Assembly (NCBI GenBank): GCA_023653785.1
Contig: JAMKCH010012527.1
Coordinates: 1 to 64,000 of the forward strand
DNA: 64,000 nt
Direction of reading: 5' to 3'
DNA from: Ophioderma brevispina
Taxonomy: Eukaryota > Echinodermata > Ophiuroidea > Amphilepidida > Ophiodermatidae
Made by a program: the position numbers and the translations under genes. Of this stretch, positions 57,601 to 64,000 are shown in pieces. A model generated the notes under the pieces. That model did no database searches. It saw nothing but the letters and a program-made list of their open reading frames with translations, and had not been told where the DNA came from. Position 1 is the first letter of the stretch. Each line of letters begins with the position of its first letter.

Positions 57601-57983
57601 GAATCTGTTCTGTTCTGATCATCATCTGCAAGACCAACTAGCCTTTGTTGGTAATCTTGTGATGAAGATATACCAAATATCATGTATGATTCATCTCTGT
57701 CAGGAGTATTCCACATACATACAATATCCATAGCAAACCTCTTTCTACCGTCTATACCCATTTCAAGATAGCCTTTTGCCGACTCTCTAAAAATAAGCAT
57801 ACTGTCTTCACGCCTATCTTTGAGTTCTGAAAACTTCTGATCTACTATTTCTTGTGCCATAGACCTATGCAATTGTTCATACTTCTGCCACTCATTTGTC
57901 CAAATACTCTCATTTTGTCTAACCATATTTTGCATGATATCAAAATCTCCACAGTGTCTTATAAATTCCCTAAGTTCTCCCAA
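54690..57983 (-). CDS. SAMD9-like: SAMD9-like protein: AlbA_2/Schlafen-like, SIR2-like, P-loop NTPase and TPR regions
   Basis: Uninterrupted 1,097-codon frame. Residues about 62-187 look like an AlbA_2/Schlafen-type domain (FRESAKGY, DESYMIFGIS, FWRYRGAQS). Residues about 203-520 correspond to the SIR2-like region of SAMD9. A P-loop lies at 580-589 (RPGSGGTTLA), followed by a strand PIVVLSDSE (631-639) in the Walker B position. Residues 661-701 are a Lys/Arg-rich insert. A helical region with YLALVDYYG and TPR-like helices (about 960-1040) follow. Vertebrate SAMD9/SAMD9L are cytoplasmic, interferon-linked antiviral and growth-restricting factors, and the AlbA_2 domain of human SAMD9 acts as a tRNA nuclease. 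An equivalent role here is inference. The frame opens at a TTG with no in-frame ATG before residue 17, and a stop lies seven codons upstream. The true start is thus probably in an upstream exon or across a frameshift near 57995. No N-terminal SAM domain is seen. Confidence 0.8.
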   Translation of the reverse strand: MGELREFIRHCGDFDIMQNMVRQNESIWTNEWQKYEQLHRSMAQEIVDQKFSELKDRREDSMLIFRESAKGYLEMGIDGRKRFAMDIVCMWNTPDRDESYMIFGISSSQDYQQRLVGLADDDQNRTDSFFQELFDNSQLLFSKRPEFQYVETKHGGLCFGVIIVYSSEGKEPALQSGSNQFWRYRGAQSVNENVESIEKLKWFAPVVLATACNTSQKHGVEKAKASDIIEKLNAVQQNGMQGEQLKRFNRATESFISSYRYCLITNCVTKESGESLKAFGRVPWFKVFDFDINSRSQRGVLLECEDIVKQSNALVITTWKDKDNSEEGEDGYDLKMETSHNTKGKLEWFFPRGNTLSRETLLEDDFKEWTHKVKDALEERCVDIKHYYGIAPLFVVVMWYCVDPSAPYLKKLLKKLEGIIEDVVLCHDESLNEDDKSEIAKWKAEEEFEFDKFEVIDGLPLSSVCSHLDTRFKAVSQFSSGEYFLPNAQGTDISISLEDRKDLAECLEVLYTRMPKTILEKDVKKRNSAIDNFFRGGRLPWNAVMYHQCDARRDMQEDMITSIQEHIEEGEKTLLELSHRPGSGGTTLAKRVLWEISKTQAAVCVELKASNRATYQITESIVKLWKLTNLPIVVLSDSEQINTREIMNSLHGARVIILQVKRYTGRRKTKRNERQKQVQGKLKQSAGGKKTHEKSKLKDSKMLLESEVSGIEAENISEKLCQHGNGLEDHKKYDLKVLAKEVKEGISHRLFEFGLTAYGSEYHGLANYVEGNLEYHREDGLNWWQRIVAYLALVDYYGHESIPAYLFSKLKLLHEKRVGKGGTFYEHLPARAQELIVMENVPDTLGTVSNADGTSPSIEKWKITYNEVSREILQQVLYKPDISQHQSATLSPEARSGLSDFVCKFLEDISGVKHFKSTTVSPYITVIVLKTIINRDDMDDGKKKMSDLIFDIPDTAPNTEKLKVLKKLTDCFRYDASLWAQRGRYTAMFSQSEEDNNAARKFFEKAVSLRKKENSDHRWDNQFCNIYNMFGYFLKEVIRRMVEAMKEESYEEEDMKNANGKFHILTDRVISLAQEAVEKFVDSGDKITRGGYIWLCR

Positions 57984-58110
57984 ATGCTTTGTATCAAAAC
58001 TTCATACTTAGCACAAAATCTGCATCCCTGATGGAGATGAACGTTTTTTTCCTGGGCTTGCTTGTAGCTTGATTTAAAATACCCATGTTATTCTCTGTTT
58101 CCAGGTCTCA
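57984..58110 (-). other. SAMD9-like: Probable 5' continuation of the SAMD9-like coding sequence in another frame
   Basis: On the minus strand a frame with an ATG at about 58087 reads MGILNQATSKPRKKTFISIR and runs to a TGA at about 57993. It overlaps the point where the long frame begins (FDTKHLGELREF in the next frame). A one-base difference would join them, or an exon may begin near 57985 at an AAAG acceptor. The putative acceptor GGAAACAG lies just upstream, near 58097. This is the only candidate for the missing N-terminus in the window. Confidence 0.35.
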
Positions 58111-58564
58111 GAAGGATCACCATCACCAAACTCTAATACAATGAAAAAACTAAAAAAAAAACTGTTGTATTAGCTTAGAAGAAAAATATTTGCCCTCAGA
58201 ATACTTTGTGTCACCTGCTTTCACATTTACCTTGAAATGTGTATGACAACATTTTTGAAAAAAATATTTAATAAACTCAATTGACTTTTGGATGACCTCT
58301 ATTACACCCTGAACAAGGAATGAGGATCAGCATGTTTCATTAAGTTTCATTAAAGTTCACCCTGAACAAAGAATGTGGCAAACAAGAATATCAATTGATG
58401 CTAGCCATCAAGTGATGGCATTCGAAAGAACATTCTTGTCACACCTTAATATTACTTACATGTAAAATGCCATTAATAAACAATTGGTAAACAAGCTACC
58501 TCATATTTACGCGATGCGTAATATGTCCCTGCCGAATATCGCGATCACTAACGTGAGATAAATG
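58111..58564. other. No feature recognised upstream of the SAMD9-like gene
   Basis: AT-rich. A repeated phrase CACCCTGAACAA-GAATG occurs near 58306 and 58360. No clear promoter motif. Confidence 0.35.
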
Positions 58565-59218
58565 CCACTACAAACACTACCCCACCCCCCTCCCCAATAC
58601 CCCGCAACAAACACCCACCCCTCCCCAACGGCCCACAACTCCCAACATCCCCAACAACACACTCCTCCCCAACACTCTGCAACACCCCACCCTGGCAACA
58701 CCCCACCCCCATCCTAACCCCCTCAAACACACCCCAACCCCCTCAACCCCCCACCCTAATACCCCACCCCCATAAAATAACCCCCTTCCACTTCCCCCTT
58801 CTCCAACACAGGCGCCCCCTTACCCACACCCCAACCCTCCTCAACACCCACCCCCCCCATCCCCAACCCACACAACCCCATTCCCCCCCACCCTTCACCC
58901 CGACCCCTCCCCAACCACCCGATATCTACCCCCCCATCCCCGCACCCTGCCATTCCCCTCCCCCACCTTCCCACACCCCCACTCGTCCCACCCCCCCCTT
59001 CCCCCCCCCCTCTACCCCCCCCCCCTTCCCCCCCCCACGCCCAGTCCTCCCCACCCCTCCCATCCCCCACACGCGACACCCCCTTTCCCAACCCCCTTCC
59101 TCACCCCCAATACCCCTCGCCCCGCACTTCCAAAAACTCTAACCTCCATCCACCCCAACCCCCACCCCAGCACCCCCCGCCCCCCGCCCCCGTCCCTCCC
59201 CCCACCCCACCCCTTCCC
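58565..59218. repeat. 650-bp C-rich, G-poor low-complexity tract
   Basis: The plus strand consists largely of C with A and T (CCCCACCCCC, CCCCTCCCC, CCCCAACCCC variants) and has very few G. The minus strand is therefore G-rich with dense GGG runs that could form many G-quadruplexes. The Gly/Trp-rich frames on the minus strand (58507-59373) are artefacts of composition. Confidence 0.8.
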
Positions 59219-59239
59219 TCTTGCCTGCGTTCTTGTTTC

Positions 59240-59520
59240 TGATGTAGCCAAGGAATTTTGCTTATCCGTTGTACTGTTTCAGAGATACCGCAATTATGCA
59301 TATTTAAATTACTCATTTGCCTACCTACGCCACATATATCACATACTTTCATTTTGCAAAAAGATGGCCCCATGATATTCTTTCATCATCCAGCGCAGGA
59401 ATTTTTGAGTATCCGATGTCCCGTTTGAGAAAATATAGCAATTATGCTGATTTTTTGCCATATTATTTAGCTCATTTGCATACGCAATTTGCCCCGAAAT
59501 ACGCCCCAAATCTATCCGGT
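59240..59520 (+). repeat. Two diverged direct repeats (about 130 bp each)
   Basis: Units at about 59247-59340 and 59393-59510 share GGAATTTT-G--TATCCG, GT-C-GTTT-AGA-ATA, GCAATTATGC and CTCATTTGC-TAC-C, then CGCC. They begin a larger repeat-rich block that runs to about 61.7 kb. Confidence 0.5.
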
Positions 59521-59554
59521 TGAGAATCTTCAGGCCCGCTTCCTTCACCAAGTT

Positions 59555-59890
59555 ACAACATCATTATACGCCTTACGAACTCCAGAAAACTTGTATAAAG
59601 GCCTTGCAGGAAAATTTTCCACATAATTATGCAAATTAGCTACTTCATACTTAGCATATTTTCGCTAAAAATCTAATCGTTCGGAGTCAAGAACTCGTCA
59701 AGCGCGGCTTTCTTTTCCACCAATTAACATCATTGTCGCCCTTACGAACTCCAGATAAATCTGTACAACAGGGTTAACATTTTTAATATCACGGACGGCG
59801 GACTGACGAACGGACGATACGACGGACGCTGCCATTCATGTCCCCCGCGTTCCGACACTCGTTCGGCGGGGACCACAATGGTTGGCATTA
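59555..59890. repeat. Block with GACGGACG-type minisatellite and duplicated CTTACGAACTCCAGA
   Basis: CGCC-TTACGAACTCCAGA occurs at about 59570 and 59738. A CGGACGGCGGACTGACGAACGG stretch (in parts) at about 59793-59830 resembles minisatellite ends of invertebrate repeats. AAAAACAAGGCGGTTCTC at about 59889 recurs at 61651, suggesting the two mark ends of one composite repeat. Confidence 0.45.
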
Positions 59891-60119
59891 AAAACAAGGC
59901 GGTTCTCCAACCATGAGTCTTGCTCCTCTTTTTTTGCCGATCCAAAAATGGTAACATATGCTGTATGCATACTGGGGTTAATGGGGCAATCCAAATGAGC
60001 CTCGTCCTCACCGGAAGCAAACCAATCACACATGGGTCAACGGATGTCAATCTCTGAACACACCCAAGAGCTTTGGACCAGTGGCTCTTCTGACAAAATT
60101 TGGCTGCATTCAAACATCA

Positions 60120-60530
60120 TATGGCTAAAACAAAGGTCACATACAGTCATGAGAGGTCAAACTGTGTAAACCACACACAGGTCTTGGTCTAGTGGTTTTA
60201 ATTTTTGGTTGTCATAGCACCTTGTGGTATAGAAATGGTGCTTTATGTATTTTATGGTCACATAGGGTCACTAGAGGTCAACCTATAAATGCCCAATAAG
60301 TATTGGTCAGTATTTTTTCTGTGGAAGACAAACAGCCCAATTTTTAATCTGCAAAGAAATTGAGGTCAAAAGTCACATAGCTCATGAGGTCAAATTGGTA
60401 TACTACATAAGTCTTTACAAACAACTAGGTTATAGCACCATATTTGGCATCGAAATGGTATTTTATCATTTTTACAAAATGGGATTAAAGGTCATATAGG
60501 AGGTCAATGGATGTCAATACCCAATGAATC
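60120..60530 (+). repeat. Degenerate tandem repeat with AGGTCA half-site-like motifs
   Basis: Four units of about 105-125 bp, each with GGTCACATA--GTCA followed by AGGTCAA (near 60134, 60258, 60366, 60490). The AGGTCA phrase resembles nuclear-receptor half sites but probably just belongs to the repeat unit. Confidence 0.5.
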
Positions 60531-60595
60531 TTGATTCAGTTGTTCTTCTGACCAAGTTTGGATGCAATTATATATAACTTTATACAAAATGCCCT

Positions 60596-61306
60596 TTAAA
60601 GGCACTATCAGTGATTTGCTAAATCGAAAAATCAAAAGAATCATCAAAAATAAGATTTTTTGCACGTTTGTAACAAGTGTAGGTATCCTAACATACCCTT
60701 GAAGTGGTAAGACCAAAAGCAACCTAATTAGGACAAAATCGGACATTTTAGTCATTACTGTCCATACGGACACTTATTACTACACGTAATTGAATGGAGA
60801 TTCATATTTTTGAAAACTGTTGTGTTCTGCCTTTTCTGTCAATTTCTCAGTTGGGAAAAATAACTTATAAGAATTCTACTGACTTCCCTCACATTTAAAG
60901 GTGCTTGTTCCGATTTATGCCTATTGTAATTGTGTTCTCTATTTGATATGAGAGCCTGGTACTTGCACATACACCCTATCAAGTACCGTGGGAAACAAAC
61001 TTGCGGTTTTGATGGTAGAAGCAATAATGCATATTGCAAAGCCCTATTCAATACTATGTTAATATTTAATGGTTAACCATTAAAACAGCGATTTTTTGTT
61101 TATATCTTGGTAATGAAATGGATTTAAGGGCTCAAATTTCTGGACGACAATGAGAAAAATACAGCCTTTCATCTGGTATAAAAATCGATACTACTTCTGG
61201 TTAAATCAGGGGGGTCCCAAAGATGTCGGAACATGCACCTTTAAGCTATTCATGTAAATTTCAAAAAATTTGACTCTTTTGGGCAGATCACTGATAGTAT
61301 CTTTAA
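60596..61306 (+). mobile_element. TTAA-flanked MITE family D, copy 4, interrupted by family A
   Basis: TTAA at 60596-60599 then AGGCACTATCAGTGATTTG. The right end CACTGATAGTATCT is followed by TTAA at 61303-61306. Family A sits inside it at 60895-61244, and D sits inside an older repeat (CCAAATTTGG--GCAATT type). Confidence 0.9.
60895..61244 (+). mobile_element. TTAA-flanked MITE family A, copy 4, nested in family D
   Basis: TTAA at both ends, with termini AGGTGCTTGTTCCGAT and (other strand) AGGTGCATGTTCCGAC. The uninterrupted family D copy at 41259-41637 has a single TTAA followed by GCTATTC at the matching position, and here TTAA-GCTATTC follows the element. This demonstrates a TTAA target-site duplication. 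Confidence 0.92.
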
Positions 61307-61805
61307 TTGGCCCACATGAGATTTGACAGTCCAATTGAGGTTCTTCTGACCAAATTTGGTTGCAATTGGCCCAAGCATTTGGGTGGGAGGTATAAAATTA
61401 CAAAAATTTTAAGCAAAATGACAAAATGCCCCTTTAATGGATGTATTTGGCTGAAGCATTTGGGGAGAGAAACAATTGTAAAACTTTAACCAAACTTTAA
61501 AATGACCAGACAAAATGACACATGGATGAACATAAGTGTGATGCACAGAATTAAGAGGGGCCAAGTCAAAGTCCACAAGAGGGAGGTACATAAAAAATAA
61601 AACAAAGATTCTATCTGACTTGCAAGAATAAATAAGGAGTTGCTTTGTGTGAAAAACAAGGCGGTTCTCGAAACACAAGTGTCGCCTGGTTGTGCGATCA
61701 CTTGCTTTATGATGAAGTTTGGCAAATGATGATTAGAAAGAGAACATCCATTGCACTGGAGAGAAGTGTTATACCAAATGACTGGTATAAGTCACATACA
61801 GTATG

Positions 61806-61922
61806 AGTCCAATACCCAAATTTATTGGTCGAGCTATGAGTTGATAAAAATATTGGGCGAGACGCAGTCGAGCCCAATATTTTTCAACTCATAGCGAGAC
61901 CAATAAATTTGGGTATTGGACT
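61806..61922. repeat. 117-bp near-perfect palindrome
   Basis: Left arm AGTCCAATACCCAAATTTAT, TGGTC, GCTATGAGTTGA, AAATATTGGGC. The right arm is the complement of nearly all of it. The centre is GAGACGCAGTCGA, itself with GAC-GCA-GTC symmetry. Arms are about 52 nt. A foldback element or recombination-prone cruciform. Confidence 0.85.
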
Positions 61923-62159
61923 AACACAAGAATCTAATTTTATCATTATTATGTTTTGAGAATCTTGTGTCCTATATTAAGTATGTTTTTTAAAAAGTAT
62001 GCTTTTTAAAATCCAATGTAAAGTTCAAGTTCAAAATTCAATCTCCAACATCAAACACCTTTAAAGTACAAGTCCAACATTTTAACTTCAAGTCAAGCTC
62101 AAAATGCAAACCACGTAAAAAGTTCTGAACGCAACATATGTACAGTCATTTTTCTTTTC
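61923..62159. other. Probable 3' flank of the Crypton-like pseudogene
   Basis: AT-rich, with a phrase CAAGTTCAA/CAAGTCAA recurring several times (62028-62110). No gene seen. Confidence 0.35.
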
Positions 62160-63629
62160 TTAGTTGTTGTAGTTGTAATTTATTGTCACGCTACAGTTAT
62201 TGAACGTGAATGGCTGTTGTGCCATAGGCTGAATTTGCCTCTGAATCACTCGCGAAGTATGCGAACTAGATTGCACGATATTTGGCACAACTGGTTGAGG
62301 CTGAGAAGCTGGTTGAAGTACACCTACGGTAAGTTCTTCAAGCGTTTCCAGCTGTGAGCTACTCAAAATTGGGCTAATTGGCATTCAATTTCAAACTGTG
62401 GTGACTGCGTCTGCGATACAACTTCAGTACCGATACCTCCGAAGTTGACATTGGTATCCAGAGGAACAAGTGGTTTTTGAGAAGAAGCTAGAAGTGCGAC
62501 TTCCAGATGTTGATGGATTTTCACTTTCAGATTGATTCACATCAGGACCGATTGAAGATGAGAGGGCATCAGATAATTTTTGTTTCTTGGCATCATTTGG
62601 CCGGCCTACATATGTGCGAATGCTTTTCTCATTGCGATGACCTGTGACGTTACAGATATCTCTGGAGGCAAACCCATTCTCATGATCATCCAGCACAGTG
62701 ATGCAAGTTGTGCGAATACTGTGGTTGGTGTAACGACGAGACAAATTGGCTGCGACAGAGAGCTTTGACATCATGTTTCCAAGTGTTTTCTCCCCTACTG
62801 GGGCATTCTTGTACCACGGCTTCTAAGACTCTGAATCACATAGTGCAGAATTCAATGGTGCTTGAAAGAATGCACTATTTTTGGGGTTTAGCTTGGAGAT
62901 GTACTTTTCAAAGGATGCCACAGGACATTTATCCCCACCGGTAGCATACATCCTTCCCCCATCTATTCTGGACTTCATATTATCTTCTCTTATTTATTTT
63001 CTTTGTCATTTCATCTTTAGCTTAAAAAAGATACACATAACGCCTTCCTTTGCTGTCCTCTGCTATCGCAAAGTGATCCTTTTCTCCTTTTCTCAATTCT
63101 CTCTGCCTCGCCTGCAAATGTAAAACATCAACCTCAAACCATACCTACTCTGCACCCGAGGGTGTATCTTGGTCAAAAACGCCAGACTGATACAACTTGT
63201 TAAATCATTCTCATCACTAGTTGGGATAGCCTCCTGGTTGGAAACCATATCCTTTCACGTGTCAAATTTGCAGCCTTGCAGTGAAAGCTAAATTAGCTTG
63301 GGAAAACTCTGGCTCTGTCCAAATATCTATCACCGCCATCACCTCTTCAGTTCAGATGACGGTTTATCCGGTTTTGTAGTTATCTCCATCTTCATGGCGG
63401 ACTTCAACAAAAAAAAACTGCTTCAAACTTCTACTTCTGCGAGTTGCTCTTTGCTGTACTGTTCAAAATTTGGATCCAGCTACTTACCTTCAAATAAGAC
63501 CGAAAAATCTTAACTCTCCAACAGCGTTACTCACACTCTGCGTGTGAGCGCTATCTTTTGCGTAAATCAGTTCCTGCAGTTGTTCTTCATTTTCGTTGCA
63601 AATCTACTTCCACCAGAAAAATTAGCCAT
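62160..63629 (-). pseudogene. Crypton-type tyrosine recombinase (DUF3504-like), full length but frameshifted
   Basis: A gene of about 1.47 kb is readable from ATG at 63629 to TAA at 62160, but in shifting frames and with in-frame stops. Landmarks in order: MANFSGGSRFA, AKDSAHTQSV, KIFRSYLK, LDPNFEQYSKEQLAE, VEVRHEDGDNYKTG, RRGREN, DHFAIAEDSKGRRYVYL, GGRMYATGGDKCPV, ISKLNPKNSAFFQ, YTNHSIRTTC, ICNVTGHRNEKSIRTYV and FTFNNCSVTI at the end. This order is that of the Crypton-derived recombinase proteins common in invertebrates and of vertebrate relatives such as KIAA1958, QRICH1 and the ZMYM proteins. Catalytic-type residues are visible in RRGREN (Arg), NHSIR (H-x-x-R), TGH and the Tyr of RTYV. A TAG interrupts the frame near 62826. 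At least eight lesions make it a dead copy, either a transposon or a decayed host gene. Confidence 0.85.
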
Positions 63630-64000
63630 CCTCTCGCTTGGTAAATAAAAACAAAACTCGTCCTTGACATCAACCAAAAAAATGACATGACCGGAAATCA
63701 CACGCGGAAATCAACAACACCGGAATCGTCTGCACACTTGCTACTCTTCCGGGGTAATAATTAGCCTGATCCTTGGCCCTCACGTCGGCGCACAGCATTA
63801 TGCCATATTATTCGATGAACATGGCGGGCCGCGTTGACTACCAAGATTGTTTAGGCTAGTGATTCGTGTGCGCATGTGGTTTAAACTGTCTCGTACCAGG
63901 GTGCACAGATATAAACTGCATTAGGAATGCCTTCCGTTTAAAATTCAATGACGTTAGGGGATTGATCAAAGTTCCCGAGAGAGCCTAAATATTGAAAGTG
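63630..64000. other. Unassigned, moderately CpG-rich end of window
   Basis: More GC- and CpG-rich than average, with CTTCCGGGG and AACATGGCGGGCCGCG phrases that resemble promoter or first-exon sequence of a gene lying further right. No coding frame can be supported. Confidence 0.3.

Noticed and set aside
58507..59373. Glycine-rich proteins on the minus strand
   Set aside because: Caused by the C-rich low-complexity tract.
63470..63500. Splice donor (AAG|GTAAGTA, minus strand) in the Crypton-like gene
   Set aside because: The recombinase sequence resumes immediately after it (LDPNFEQYSKEQLAE), so no intron is needed.

Overview
The window looks like nuclear DNA of an invertebrate animal, most likely a non-vertebrate deuterostome (hemichordate, echinoderm or cephalochordate; lineage confidence is low). 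It is AT-rich, has exons bounded by GT-AG splice sites and very long non-coding stretches, and is packed with short inverted-repeat transposons. The animal assignment rests on two protein families seen directly: an L-type voltage-gated calcium channel (Cav1) C-terminus and a SAMD9-like protein.

Left part (1-12.7 kb, + strand): the last two coding exons of a Cav1 alpha-1 subunit gene (6110-6490 and 12333-12653). They encode the distal C-terminal tail and end in a class I PDZ ligand, VTTL. The intron between them holds an exact 615-bp duplication of part of the upstream exon plus intron, joined by exactly 20 A residues. This is more likely an unmerged contig overlap than biology. The intron upstream carries inverted-repeat elements.

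Middle (12.7-53.4 kb): no convincing host gene. It is a repeat landscape. At least six families of roughly 350-530 bp elements share one design: a TTAA target site followed by terminal inverted repeats that mostly begin with AG. Several are nested or abut each other at a shared TTAA. Other structures are long foldback hairpins (11.1 and 26.5 kb), a tandem array of hairpins (25.4-25.9 kb), a SINE-like insertion with an 8-bp target duplication, a GC-rich block (44.4-45.1 kb), a degenerate minisatellite (48.7-49.1 kb) and the 3' end of a LINE reverse transcriptase (52.0-52.4 kb).

Right part (53.4-64 kb, - strand): a SAMD9-like gene has an intact 1,097-codon reading frame (AlbA_2/Schlafen-like, SIR2-like, P-loop NTPase, TPR). 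It is followed by a frameshifted C-terminal third that ends in an OB-fold. A polypurine tract lies just downstream of it and a 650-bp C-rich, potentially G-quadruplex-forming block just upstream. Then come a three-level nest of repeats, a long palindrome, and a Crypton-type (DUF3504) tyrosine-recombinase gene broken by many frameshifts (62160-63629).

The Cav1 and SAMD9-like genes lie on opposite strands about 41 kb apart, and nothing suggests they act together. Three homopolymers of exactly 20 nt (7019, 22264, 24853) look like scaffold-join placeholders, so local order around them needs caution.
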